NCBI GenBank assembly: GCA_030411725.1
Contig: MU839854.1
Span: 163,302-227,301 of the forward strand
Length of the DNA: 64,000 nt
From: Echria macrotheca
Lineage: Eukaryota > Ascomycota > Sordariomycetes > Sordariales > Schizotheciaceae
Direction of reading: 5' to 3'
The notes under the pieces were generated by a model. That model searched no databases. It was given only the letters and a program-made list of their open reading frames with translations, and had not been told where the DNA came from. This document shows, piece by piece, positions 9,741 through 20,348 of this stretch; the first letter of the stretch is position 1; each line of letters begins with the position of its first letter. The translations under genes were made by a program, and so were the position numbers.

Positions 9741-10370
9741 GGCAAGCGGTTGCCAACAAAACAGAGCCACATTACCTCCTTGGTACCTATTCTGCTATAC
9801 TATTTGCTGGCATCTGGATGTATCTCGCGGTACCCCCACCCGGTCATCTAACGGTTTATAACTATCTGATGGATAGGTGTTTTTTACCATAGAATCCAGT
9901 CACCTGTCAAGTCTCCTGACGACACGTAAATACTAGCCCTAATTCGATTGCAGTAATTTTATTACTAGCCGCTTTGGGTAGTGTAATAGAAGATGGCGGA
10001 GCTGTTAAGGTCGCTGTTAGCTGGGAACAGCCAGAGTTAATTTGTGTGGCTCTGTTTTTTTGGCAACGGCTTGCCAGTACATAGGCCACCATAAAAGATA
10101 CAGGCAAAACAGAGGTATCTTTGCGTACTACCAGCCGGTCATCTGACCGTTCCTTGCTATTAGATGGGCCGTTGCTCTTTACCATAGAATCCTGTCACCT
10201 GTTAGGTCTCCTGACGAACGTAAACATCAACCCTATCCCAATTGCAGAGCATATGTTACCACCTACTTTGGGTGGCCTGATGGAACATGGTGGAACTGTT
10301 AGGGGTCCTGTTACCCAGGAACTGCCAGAGCCAGTTTTGTGTGGCCCTGTTTTTTCGGCAACCGCTTGCT
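9741..10370. mobile_element. MITE-like element with terminal inverted repeats and an internal partial duplication
   Basis: The left end GGCAAGCGGTTGCCAACAAA plus ACAGAGCCACA (9741-9771) is the near-perfect reverse complement of 10045-10075 (TGTGGCTCTG...TTGGCAACGGCTTGCC). A further copy of the right end lies at 10340-10370. The stretch 9817-10075 is repeated, diverged, at 10112-10370, sharing blocks such as CGGTCATCT, TTTACCATAGAATCC, GTCACCTGT and CTTTGGGT. The whole is therefore a 335-bp inverted-repeat element plus a tandem second copy with a degraded left end. TA dinucleotides lie just outside both ends, as in Tc1/mariner-type insertion. No transposase frame is present, so it is non-autonomous. 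Confidence 0.65.
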
Positions 10371-11517
10371 GTGGTAATATGTCCCGTTATCTCTAGGTAC
10401 GTTGCCAATAACGCTCACTGAAGCCAGTCCATACTTACACGCACCAATACCGGGGTACCACCGTCTGCCGCTTTGTTGTTCCCCGCATACGCTTGCAGCT
10501 CAACTAGATAGCATTGAAGACGAAAAAAGCCAAGCGCAACAGCGAAACCAAATGTCGCAGCAAGAGCGCAAGGGATTATGACATCGTAATTTTTGCGTAC
10601 GAACTCGAAACTGCGAAACGTTAATTATCCTCAGGGAGTAATCCAAGTCGTTTATATTCGCCATTGCAGAAGTGATCTACCATCCGCTGGATCAGTACTG
10701 TAAGCTCTCTTCTATCTCGTAGTCTCCGAAGGGCCGCCTCCCGCAAGAGTAATGTTACCTAACAAGACAGATGACAACCCGAGCAATGATCCTGTGCACT
10801 GGAAACCTCTCTCTGCCGCACACGATCGTGAAATCGGTATATTCCTCCCTCTTGAGATTCCTAACATGGCCAATAGGTAGGCTTGGACTGTCGAATGTAT
10901 ACTGAACGAGCCGTTCTCCCGCGTGAGCCTACTTTGATATTTCGCCGATGAGGCGCTTCATCATATGCACTTCCTTCGTCCCAGGACTGGGGCCCGAACA
11001 TCTGGAGAACACCTTAGCCGGGAAGGCCAAGCCGAGGCGATCATGAAATGCTGTAAGGTGGGCGAGTCACCCAAGCAGGCACCCGAAATCCAACGGGGGT
11101 GGCGACGATTACTGGCAGTAGAAAAGCACCTTATGCGTCGTCTCTATTTTGCCGTGTGTAGGTAACTAGCGTTTGAAGGTGTTTAACCTGCGTTGTCTTC
11201 ATCCGACGAATCTGGGCACACCTAATTTCTAGTTCCATATCTTGAACACTTGATAAAGCTTACCTCGGCTTAGGCTTGGCTTCGCCAGGCCGGCTCATCT
11301 TTGCTCAACCTCATTTATTCTTTTATAACACTTCAACTCTAGCCGAGATGGCCCAGAACTAGTACCATAAAGGTGGCCAAATTGTTGGCATAAACTGATG
11401 TATGAAAGCCTCATTGGAACACGGAGTGCTGAGCCACCCTATTCGTTTCATCCTCTTTGATCACGCCACGGTCATCGCGCACATTACTTGCATCATACTG
11501 CGCAATAATGACAAAAT
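10371..11517. other. Intergenic region, no gene supported
   Basis: Only short open frames without domains, for example about 10965-11165. No splice-consistent model found. AT-rich around 11220-11340. Confidence 0.4.
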
Positions 11518-12176
11518 CTACCTTCGAGCCATCGAAGCCACTTCCCCGGCGTTGGGTCCACTCTCGTCGACGAACCCAAACCTTTTATACAGCGGCGCTC
11601 CAGCTTTGCTCGCATCGACATATGCCCCGACACCATGCTCATCCGCAAGATCGCAACCCCACTTGACAAGCATCGAACCAGCCCCTTTTCTCTGATACTG
11701 GGGGTGAGTGGCGAGTGTATCCAAATCTAAGTCCCCATTCGGTCAGTGTGTCAACTCAGCCCAAAGAACTCATCAAACAAACAGAAATGCCTCAAACCAC
11801 CCATGACCCGTTCCCTCTCCCTCTCCTCTCTGCCGAAAAAGACGTCGCACTCCTCCCCAGGCATGTCCTCATGCCATGGCGGATACCGGCGTTTCCGCTC
11901 CTCGGGCATCGCTAGATCCCATTTCGCCCAGGCAGCGACTCGCGGTTGGCCCTGGGCATCGGTGCTTCCAGGGTCGACGACTTTGACGTAGCGACACGAA
12001 GATCGATTGAGCATTTCGCGCCTGTTAGCGTCTTCCCACCATTTGCGCACGCCGGGTGTGTCGGGCCAGAGACGCTGCAGGGTGGGGTCGGTGAACGCCG
12101 CGAACCAGATGTCGATCATGACGGGAATGTCCGCGGGCGTTGCCGGTTCGAGAATGAGCTTATTGGGGGAGGTCAT
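11518..12176 (-). CDS. GNAT-family N-acetyltransferase
   Basis: Exons 12176-11783 and 11726-11518 give a 200-residue protein. The 56-bp intron (11727-11782) has GTTTGT, an ACTGAC branch site and a TAG acceptor. Splicing joins RHF to YLDTLATHP exactly where GNAT proteins carry their beta-4 strand. The acetyl-CoA pyrophosphate loop is the QRKGAGSML segment that follows, and the typical C-terminal APLYKRFGF strand-helix is present. The N-terminus (LILEPATPADIPVMIDIWFAAF) is the usual first strand and helix. Such small fungal GNATs acetylate amines or small molecules; the substrate is unknown. A nearby unspliced reading would stop after FFGLS, which is why the intron matters. Confidence 0.85.
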
Positions 12177-12580
12177 TATGAGATGAGAGGGATTTATAGT
12201 TACAAGTTCAGCTGATGGCCGAGGTCTGAGAAAGGTATGGCAGTGTAAAGGATAGATGAGAGCTGTCAGGGGTGGTGGGCCGGCGCTCTGCTCACTGGCC
12301 TGGCCACGTGCGTTGCGTCGTATTCTTTTTAGCCTATCAACCCCGTGGGTATATCAGTGTGCTGAGCACAGCAGCGAAATTGGATTGGCCCAAAGTACCT
12401 GCATAAGCTCCAAGGTAGCTTGCATGAATTTTTTTGCGGTGCTGCGCCTTTCTGCCTGGAGCGTGGCTGATGTTTCCCCTCGCCCATATCAGGTTATGGC
12501 TTCCTCCTGAACACCCTGTGAGCTGCTGTTTCCTCTTTTTACTAGACGAGATAAATTCCACCTAGGCCTATACACTCGAT
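12177..12580. promoter_or_regulatory. Divergent promoter region between the GNAT and HET genes
   Basis: A 404-bp gap between two divergently transcribed genes. It must hold both promoters. I see no clear TATA for either. The leader just before the HET ATG is CCTATACACTCGAT. Confidence 0.45.
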
Positions 12581-14959
12581 ATGGACCAACAGAACGGCCG
12601 AAAACGGCAACGGTCTGAGCGGGAACCAGTCCCTTCTCACCGTCCATCGACGCGGTTGAGACTTGACTGCCTAGTGCCCAGTGGACCGCGACTGTGTTCA
12701 TCATGTCGAACCATCGACTTCGAGAAAGTCTTTAGCTCCAAGGTGAACAGATGTGGCAAAGAGAGATCTTTTGGCCATCCCGTTCAGCAGGGGTTGAACC
12801 TCACATCTTCCGCCAGCTGTGATCTGTGCGTCTTCTTCGTGCGATTCCTCGGCTTCGATGCAGGTACAGAGCCTGACCTGCGCGGCTACGATCTGTGTGC
12901 CTACTCTGCGCGAGCAGCGTTCGGTATCCCACAGGGCGTCCTAGCTGACAGCGGGCCTATGCTTGCTCTCGTCCCCAGCCGCAAGAAGGGTAGCCGCGAG
13001 AGGACAGCTCGGGGGCCACATCCAATACAGTCCGGTCAGATGATCATGGAATGCCTCCCTTCAGAGACAACAAGTCGACTTGGTGCCCGTCTAATCGGGC
13101 CACAGGTAGACTATTCTCTTGTCGCGTCGTGGCTCAACTTCTGTACCACCCATCACACTCGCCTCTGCCACACACAGAGTTCAGAAGTCGCATCCCTTCC
13201 CGGATTCCGTGTAATCGACTGCGAGACTAGGAAGATCGTCCCGTGGAACAGCCTTTCACAGACTGACGGCTTTGTAGCCCTTAGCTATGTCTGGGGCAGC
13301 TTTCAACATGACGGCATCGTTGTCGATGGCCACCTGCCAAATGAAGTCCCAAGGCTCATTGACGACTCTATCGAGGTGACACACCAGCTCGGATACAGAT
13401 TTTTGTGGGTTGATCGCTACTGCATCCCACAGAACGATGAGATGGAAAAACACGTACAAGTCCGAAACATGAATCTTATTTACGGATCCTCTGCCATCAC
13501 CATCATCGCTGCAGCGGGAAAGGATCCAACGCACGGGCTGCCTGGAGTTCGGAAAAGACCCAGACGGGAGCAGCAAGTGATTCAGATTGGCAACAGGACG
13601 CTGGCGTCAACGAATCTCAACATACGACATCAGGTCACATCCTCAAACTGGAACACTAGAGGCTGGACTTTCCAGGAGGCCTACCTGTCAACGCGGCGCC
13701 TGGTCTTCACTGAGTACATGGTCTACTTTCAGTGTTGTGCCATGCACTGCCTCGAGACTATATCAGCGCCGCTTGAGGCCCTCCATACCGATAACCGGCA
13801 ACGGTTTCGGGACCGCATCGACATATCTAGGGTCTGGCCTCTGCGAGGCTTGGGGAAGTTTGCCGCTGACCTGGAGGGCCGCATCGAGGAATACGCCCGA
13901 AGGACCATTTCTTATCAAAGTGACGCCCTCAATGCTTTTGAAGGCGTCCTTGCCAAGTTCGGGGCTATGGAAAGGCCCGTCCGCGCGCTATGCGGTGTAC
14001 CGATATTCGACTCAGATGACGCCGCGGCCAGTTTGATCGTAGGGTTGTCGTGGCAGATCGATATGAAAAGGGTCCTTTCGGGTACGAGGGTCGGCAACAA
14101 GTTCTCAGATATCCATCTGATCAGGCGACCTGGATTTCCAAGTTGGTCATGGACGGGCTGGGTCTTCACAAGCCCAGAGTCGAAATTCCGGCTCAATTTC
14201 AACATTCACCTCGAGGACGGCAGTGGGTTAAAGAAGAACAAATTCCAGCCGGATAAGTCTAGACTGAAGGAAACGATTTCCCTGGTCGACATAGACGTAC
14301 AGATGGAGAGTGACGGTGGTCTCTTACCGTGGGCTCAGCACAGCGACCGCATCCTGGAAATGGCCTCAACAAGGCAGACGTCGCCGCACGCGCTGCGTAT
14401 ATCCGGGTTCACGGTTAACCTTCTCGTAAAGGCGCCCGTTGACTCGGACGCAGCTTCCTCCTCAAGGGGTGGTAATGAAACTACCAGCAGAAAACGATAT
14501 ATACTCGCCGACCAGTATGGCCACCCCCGAGCCGACGAAGACACGAAATTGCTCTATGTCGAAGGGACTCGTGATCTTCTGAATTACACAGAGTACCTTG
14601 CTCGCCTATGCGTGTCTGCAGGCATCGAACGGCGCCCTACAGGGGTAGGCGCATCTGAGCAGTCTTTCCATCTCAGGTTCATCGTCCTTGGTTTCATGAA
14701 CGATGTGATACCCAGCGGCGAGCTAGGATACAGATCATATCCAAATGAGATCGCCATGGTGATGGTGCTTCACCATCAGGAAAAGTCGGATTTCTGGGAG
14801 AGGCTTACTGTTATAACTTCGGGGTGTTCGTATCACAGCCCATTTCAAGTTTCCGACATGCGGCTCCTTAAGATGCTTAGGAGTATGCCGGATGGCACGG
14901 GCCTGGAAGTATGGAAGAAAATGGGGCCATGGGAATGGTGCGAGACACCTGTTGTGTAA
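12581..14959 (+). CDS. HET-domain (heterokaryon incompatibility) protein
   Basis: Single-exon 792-residue protein from an ATG. The N-terminus (about 35-90) is cysteine-rich (CSSCRTIDFEKVF, CDLCVFF), typical of this class. The HET domain lies at about residues 230-375 with the three conserved blocks: FVALSYVWG, the FLWVDRYCIPQND segment, and the IYGSSAITIIAAAG segment. It ends with the NTRGWTFQEAYLSTRRLVF block. The C-terminal 400 residues form the variable region (PSWSWTGW at about 520). HET proteins act in allorecognition and can trigger regulated cell death when engaged by a partner. No NLR, SNARE or prion-like partner is adjacent, so its role in nonself recognition is inferred from the family alone. 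Confidence 0.93.
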   Translation: MDQQNGRKRQRSEREPVPSHRPSTRLRLDCLVPSGPRLCSSCRTIDFEKVFSSKVNRCGKERSFGHPVQQGLNLTSSASCDLCVFFVRFLGFDAGTEPDLRGYDLCAYSARAAFGIPQGVLADSGPMLALVPSRKKGSRERTARGPHPIQSGQMIMECLPSETTSRLGARLIGPQVDYSLVASWLNFCTTHHTRLCHTQSSEVASLPGFRVIDCETRKIVPWNSLSQTDGFVALSYVWGSFQHDGIVVDGHLPNEVPRLIDDSIEVTHQLGYRFLWVDRYCIPQNDEMEKHVQVRNMNLIYGSSAITIIAAAGKDPTHGLPGVRKRPRREQQVIQIGNRTLASTNLNIRHQVTSSNWNTRGWTFQEAYLSTRRLVFTEYMVYFQCCAMHCLETISAPLEALHTDNRQRFRDRIDISRVWPLRGLGKFAADLEGRIEEYARRTISYQSDALNAFEGVLAKFGAMERPVRALCGVPIFDSDDAAASLIVGLSWQIDMKRVLSGTRVGNKFSDIHLIRRPGFPSWSWTGWVFTSPESKFRLNFNIHLEDGSGLKKNKFQPDKSRLKETISLVDIDVQMESDGGLLPWAQHSDRILEMASTRQTSPHALRISGFTVNLLVKAPVDSDAASSSRGGNETTSRKRYILADQYGHPRADEDTKLLYVEGTRDLLNYTEYLARLCVSAGIERRPTGVGASEQSFHLRFIVLGFMNDVIPSGELGYRSYPNEIAMVMVLHHQEKSDFWERLTVITSGCSYHSPFQVSDMRLLKMLRSMPDGTGLEVWKKMGPWEWCETPVV

Positions 14960-16320
14960 ACATGCAGTAGGCTTCATCATCATGACCGGCTCGGAAGTGC
15001 ACATCAAACAAAGACGGCTTTCCAACTTGAATGACAGCAAGTAAGTAATGGCGTATCAAGTAAGGGTATTATCCCCCGTACTAACTGCTTTCTAGCAACT
15101 ACCCAGGTTCAGGTGACAATGCCCGGGTGAAAAAGCGAGATGGCAAAGGAATCCGCAATGTTCGAGTTCCCTTTTGAGTTGTTCAAACCACCATAATACC
15201 CCGGCCGTCAGCATTGGCTTTAAGAAAGAGAGAGCATGGTTGTACAAATCACTATCATCCCGAGAAATGTTACCTCTCTCACAACCGAGGACAAGGTACC
15301 TACCTACTTTCTTCATGTTCTCCTGGGTCTCATATTTTGACATGTGGTGCTTTCTTTCCCACCGATAAGCGAATTCACGCCCTGACTCCGCTGTCTCTGT
15401 CTTAACCGTCAGTATCAGGCCCAAGGAATTATGCCACAGAACCCCAGAAAGTAATTGCAAGAACCGGTCGGGGGGGGGGGGGGGGGGGGACAGCTTAGCT
15501 ACCTTTATGCCAGCGGCAGGCGGTGTCAGAGTTCTGCACCTCGAAGTAATCTTCTTCCATACCGTACAAGACTGAATGTCCGCGTCGGGGATGACTCGTC
15601 AGCTTCACAGGATTGGCGTTGCCGATAACAGCGCGATGGTCTGACCGGCGCTTGACCTGAGGCTTTGGCAGCTGGCTGTTTCCATGATGGAAGGACAGGG
15701 AGAAGGCGGACCTGGAGGCCAAAGAAAGTGAGCAGGAGGGATAATGATAAGCCTGCTGAAATCAAAACTGAAGAACAGGGGGTTATCAAGACGAATATTG
15801 GCACAGAGGCTGTTAGGTTCAAAAATGGGACACATTTTGGCCATCTTTTCATTTGGGACTGGTTTTAGGCCCCCTCGGCTGGAGTTGAAGCGATTCGTAG
15901 GCTGCGCAGCCTGCGAAAAATTGCAATTAGGGTAAGCAAATGTGAGCCATCCTGAGAGAATCCCGAGCAGCGACTGACCCAAGCCTAAGACAGGGTAGGT
16001 AGTTTCACGTGCACGAGGTGCGGAAATAGAAATTTTGTGTGCCCAGATTCGTCGCACAAAACCGCAGTTTTACCACATATCACGAATAAGCGCCCTACAG
16101 ATTAGTACAGCATCTTCCCAGCATCTTCCATGCATTTAACACTTTGCACGTTTCATTCTCGGGCGATGCTGATGTGTGCGTTGAGATAAATTGTTATTAC
16201 ATATTTTTCTATAATGAGTTTCCCGTGAAGGTTTTCCTAGCTCGCCACCTCTTGTACTTGAGTTTCCAGCTACCCAGAGGGGCAAAGCTGAACAGAGTCG
16301 GTCAGCTGCAAGTCCACAAC
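14960..16320. other. Intergenic region between HET and tannase genes
   Basis: Convergent 3' flanks of the HET gene (+) and the esterase gene (-). Short overlapping frames only. It contains a 20-G homopolymer, listed separately. No gene supported. Confidence 0.5.
15470..15489 (+). repeat. Poly(G) run of 20
   Basis: Uninterrupted G-tract following GAACCGGTC. Length in an assembly may be unreliable. Confidence 0.9.
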
Positions 16321-17919
16321 TTAGCGTCTTACACAGCGGTAGCTGGCAGCGATGGTTTGGTCCCCCTTGCCGTCGTATTTGGCCACAAGGGGATATTGGC
16401 AAAGCTTCCGGGTGAAGTGACTGGCAGCTGTGGGCAAGCTTGCGGCGGCAATCTCCTGGGGTGCTTTGCCGTTCTCGACCCAATTCACCAGGGACTCGAG
16501 CGAGTTGGTAGGAACTGCACCGTCTATACTCCCAAGGCCGCAATGATCAACCCCGGGTGCGAGGAATAGCCGGAAGAACTGGTCGATATCGTATCCATTG
16601 CCCAAGTGTTTCTGTACATCGTCGCGATATCGGATCGAGTCCTGGGTGAAGATGAGGTTGTCGGCTTCGCCGTGCCAGATCAACAGCTTACCGCCCGCCC
16701 GTCTGAAACCGGCGAGGTCGGGGCTGGACGAGTCAATGATGTCGCTGAACTTGGCCACTGACTCGGCAAAGATATTTCGTAGAGATGCAGAATCTATGTC
16801 CTGAACGGCGAACTCGGGGTCCGCCTTGACAAAATACCGCACCCAGTCCCTTGCTACAAAGAATGGATCGCCAACCCGGGTCCCGTTTGCGTCCAGGGTC
16901 GCTGCTAGGCTGTCGAGTGGTGCGCCAATGTTCAGACCATACCAAAGTGGCGAACCGGACGATGTCTTGGGACCCTGCCAGATCTTGTCGACGACCGAGG
17001 CAAGTTGTTTGCTAAGGACAACCTCGTTGCCGTTGCAGTTGATTTTCTTGCCCACGAGCGAGAAGGGGTTGAAGCTGCATTTTGCCAGGTCCGAAATGAC
17101 GCCGTCCTTAACGCCGTCCAGCTCATCGCATGCCGCGACAGCTGCCGTCCTTGCGGCTTGGAACTCGCAAGCGGAGGGGTAGTAGCCCGCTTCACGCATC
17201 GCAACCTGCGGCCACAGCTCGGAAACGACGTACTTGGTCCAGTAGATGGCGGGAGCTCCAGCAAGAATGCCATCAAAGTCTCCCGGGTATTGCTGTGCTG
17301 CGACTAGACCCTGTCGACCTCCGGTAGAACAGCCCTCCCAGTAGGAAAATGCGGCTGGTTTCTGATAGTAGGATGCCGCCAGTTGCTTTCCGGCAACAAC
17401 CATCTCGTGAACCGACCGTGAGGCAAAGTTAGTCAGCAGCTCCGTGTTGACCATCCCATCGTCCTTGAGCGCCCAGCCTGCGGGGCTGAGAAGGTTGCCG
17501 TCAAGTCCGGCGTCGGTGGATATCGCGGCGAATCCTTTGGCGGCGTATGGTGCAAGCGTCAACGGGCCGTGTCCGGCTGCCCAAGCGCTCCCGCCAAGAG
17601 AAATAAGGCGGCCATTCCACTCCGATTTAGAAGCAGGCAGCCATATCTGGACATGGACCGTATCGTTGGCGTTAGGGTGACTAAGTGTAACGTTCACCTC
17701 GCAGACGTTAATGCCGACGACGTCCTGGTTGAGGATGGGGGGAAAGGCCGCGACGGTGTGGTTGTTCAGCTCGGCGCTGGAGATCGAAAGAACGCTTGCG
17801 CCAGCAATTTCGGGCCTTGGAAAGTTGGAGCAATGCTGGCTCAGGCTGGTGGGATGCGCAATCACCATCGCGGCCAACACTGAGAGACCGCCGAGGACGG
17901 TCATAAAACGCGTTGACAT
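16321..17919 (-). CDS. Secreted tannase / feruloyl esterase family enzyme
   Basis: A 532-residue protein. I start at the ATG at 17919 because the open frame upstream begins only at TTG. Residues 1-21 form a signal peptide (hydrophobic LGGLSVLAAMVIA, then HP). The catalytic serine is Ser198 in GCSTGGRQG, the acid is probably Asp420 in HGEAD, and the base is His459 in GVDHC. Cys197 and Cys460 give the CS-D-HC disulfide that marks this family. The DELDGVKDGVISD loop at about 265-277 matches its calcium site. Several N-x-S/T sequons fit secretion. The family cleaves gallate, ferulate or similar aromatic esters in plant polymers. Tannase and feruloyl-esterase B activities cannot be separated from sequence alone. 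Confidence 0.93.
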   Translation of the reverse strand: MSTRFMTVLGGLSVLAAMVIAHPTSLSQHCSNFPRPEIAGASVLSISSAELNNHTVAAFPPILNQDVVGINVCEVNVTLSHPNANDTVHVQIWLPASKSEWNGRLISLGGSAWAAGHGPLTLAPYAAKGFAAISTDAGLDGNLLSPAGWALKDDGMVNTELLTNFASRSVHEMVVAGKQLAASYYQKPAAFSYWEGCSTGGRQGLVAAQQYPGDFDGILAGAPAIYWTKYVVSELWPQVAMREAGYYPSACEFQAARTAAVAACDELDGVKDGVISDLAKCSFNPFSLVGKKINCNGNEVVLSKQLASVVDKIWQGPKTSSGSPLWYGLNIGAPLDSLAATLDANGTRVGDPFFVARDWVRYFVKADPEFAVQDIDSASLRNIFAESVAKFSDIIDSSSPDLAGFRRAGGKLLIWHGEADNLIFTQDSIRYRDDVQKHLGNGYDIDQFFRLFLAPGVDHCGLGSIDGAVPTNSLESLVNWVENGKAPQEIAAASLPTAASHFTRKLCQYPLVAKYDGKGDQTIAASYRCVRR

Positions 17920-18609
17920 TATGTTTATATGCAACGAGAAAAGAAAAAGTCGGGTAACAAGGAGTTAAAAAGTCAGTGCTCCACCAAAGGTTAAGCTGCA
18001 GGGAATGATGCTGTGGTCCTGAGCATCAGCACGAGGACTTCCACTTCATATTTTATATGCAGTAGCTACTACCTATGCTCGCGGATATCGGGAACCAGTC
18101 CGGACCGGAGGTAGGAGATCTGGATACACTTCTGTTCTATCCCCCGACCCTGTCTTTGGAGTCCAGTGTCAAATGAGACACAACGCTCTCTGCTGGAGCA
18201 CGGGTTTATTTCAACAATTGTGCTGATTAAGCTTACAAAGACTGCAGCTCTCTCAGGCAGGCATGTTAAATTAACCACTAAGAGCTGGAGGGGAGCCGGC
18301 TTTATGATTCGCCGCCTAGCGCCGGCCGGATTTACGCGCAGCCCTGCGGCGGTGCCGCGATTTCAGCTCGTGTTGCAACTCCGCGGACGCGAAAGATCAA
18401 CACCCAGAGGACGTTCATGACAGAAACTCTGTTGTTAGATTTCAAACGACACAGTCCACACGGTTCGGTTCACTTGCCGCCAGCGTCAGCCACACAGACG
18501 CCAATCCGCCTTGGTGGGACGCTGGTGGTATTCAACAGCAATGGCGCGCTGGGTAGGCCCACAGGGTCCACTGGCTGGCTGATCAAGGGAGACAGCAGTC
18601 AGCAGCAGG
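17920..18609. other. Upstream region of the esterase gene
   Basis: No supported gene. It includes the esterase promoter side and, from about 18450, sequence that may be the decayed upstream part of the coiled-coil exon at 18610. Confidence 0.4.
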
Positions 18610-18765
18610 GTCGAGGGCGACGAGACCCAGACGCAGCGGGGTGAAAATGCCCAAGCTGAGGCGCAAGCCCTCGAGGAGCAATTGACACGAATGAATGCTC
18701 GCATCGCACTGCCCCAGAAGGTGAAGGAGGCCAAGCAACGGACGGCGGACCTCGAGAAGGAATAG
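18610..18765 (+). pseudogene. Coiled-coil 3' exon fragment
   Basis: A 51-codon open frame preceded by a CAGCAG acceptor-like sequence and ending in TAG. It reads as a glutamate/glutamine/alanine-rich coiled coil (AEAQALEEQLTRMNAR, then KEAKQRTADLEKE). The composition is strongly coding-like, yet no upstream exon or start is found. It looks like the orphaned last exon of a lost gene. It ends 41 bp before the last exon of the convergent nuclease-like gene. Parent family unknown. Confidence 0.35.
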
Positions 18766-18805
18766 GGAACCGTTACTGGTAACGTTAATTAAATTCTCCC
18801 GGTAT

Positions 18806-20348
18806 TTAAGTTGCGTTTATACCCGCCTCCACGATATTATCTACCCACTTTGTAAATGGCCCAGCCATCCAGCCCGCAAGCTCTCGAAGTATGGCGAGCA
18901 GTTTGTATATTCCCGGTAACGAGTCAGTCTGGCCGATGGTTGTCTTCCCTATGATTTCCTATTCCCGCCACATGTTAGTACTAAGATGTAACACGTATGC
19001 ATCACGGTGGGAGGAGGAGGCCTACGATCCACGACCCGCGATCCATCGCAAAGTACAAGTCCCATATCTCGTTGTACACCAACAACACTGGCACGACAGG
19101 TGGCCTCATTGGTTGGGAAAGACGAAAGGCATTCACCCTCTTGAACCAAGCGGCTACCCAGATGCCAAGCTGGGTGCGTCCCTCGTTCTGCGATCCCGAA
19201 TCCACCTTGGTCTCGATGAACAGGCCGGCTGGAGAGTACCGCAGGGGGGAATATTCGGTTTGATTGAAAGACGACGGCATACTAGGGTTCATCGCATGTT
19301 GCCGCCCAACAAAGTCCATCCAGTTATGGCCCAGTGGACCGCTAAAAGCTGGCGCGGGAGAGGAGGCCGGGACTGACAGCACTAGGGCATAGTCGACCAT
19401 TTTCGTACCAGAAGCGAGCATGACTCTGCCCCCATCGCCATCACCAAACTCCTTGCCGTCCGGGCTACACTTGGGCGAGATGGTTGCTCTTGTAATATCC
19501 TCGACCGAAACCCGATCAATGTGAGCGGTGGCAAGCTGGAGCAGTGGGAAGTGAATAGCGCTGTTCCAGGCGGCCTCGCTGCGTGGAATCCGCGTGTATT
19601 CGCGGGTCTTCGATACGACTGTCTGCAGGATCGTAAATTCATGCCGAAGCTGAAAAAGCCCGCGGTCTGTCTCTGCCGGCAGCACAGCGGCCAGGGCGGG
19701 GTGAATCACGACGTGTTGTGCTCCCACAAGCGGCAAGCCGTAGTCTGAGTCGGGAAGGCCGAGCCCAAGAATCCCGCCATCTTGCTTATCCTCGGGCTCA
19801 TTCTCCTCCCACTCGTCCGCTTCCCCCTCCTCTCCTTCCTCCCCTTCCTCCCTCTCCAGCGTGTCGCGCATCTGCATAGGGATGTATTGTGTATGGCAGA
19901 GCGACCGGATCCGGCGGTAGACAGGAGCGATGGGATCCTTCCTGAGCTTCCTGAGTATGGCAGTCTCCTCCAGCAGTTCATATTGCACGGGTTTCCCAAG
20001 ATTCGTAAGCAGGTCGAGCGGGCTTTTAACCGGACTCGAGGATCGCTTTGTCGACGCGGTGTATGTCGACGGGGCCCTTGTCGGCGACGACGGCGGTGGC
20101 AAAGATGGTACCTCGGAACTTTGCAGTAGGCCCACATAAGCAGACAATTTTGAGACTGAGCCTTGGTTTTCTGTTTCGCGGTCATTCGAGGCCGTCTTGG
20201 CACCGTCATCCTCCCTCTCTCCGACGGATGTGGTGTTGCGCGTTCGCCGGGCAAGTCCAGCACTTCCCCCCACGACCGCTTTTCTGGGGTTGCGACTCCG
20301 TGGACCAGTCAGCACATCCTTTGGTATGTTTTCACCTGATGAGGCCAT
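18806..20348 (-). CDS. Fungal PD-(D/E)XK nuclease-like protein
   Basis: Exons 20348-19026 and 18958-18806 give 491 residues. The 67-bp intron (18959-19025) has GTAGGC, a perfect TACTAAC branch site and a TAG acceptor. Splicing replaces an abrupt LLLPP ending with the usual IEIIGKTTIGQTDSLPGIYK continuation and a helical C-terminus. The catalytic-core pattern is Asp319 (MVDYALVL), then Glu379-Thr-Lys381 (FIETK), then the TQLGIWVAAW helix. SEAAWN at about 257-262 is the upstream conserved block. An acidic low-complexity stretch lies at about 165-187. The first 110 residues are disordered. Upstream, 20474-20540 looks like a 5'-UTR intron (GTGAGT...CTGATAC...TAG). Family members are common in accessory fungal DNA. 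Nuclease activity is inferred from the motif, not established. Confidence 0.82.

Noticed and set aside
17920..17934. Five-codon N-terminal extension of the esterase
   Set aside because: It begins with TTG; the ATG at 17919 gives a standard signal peptide.
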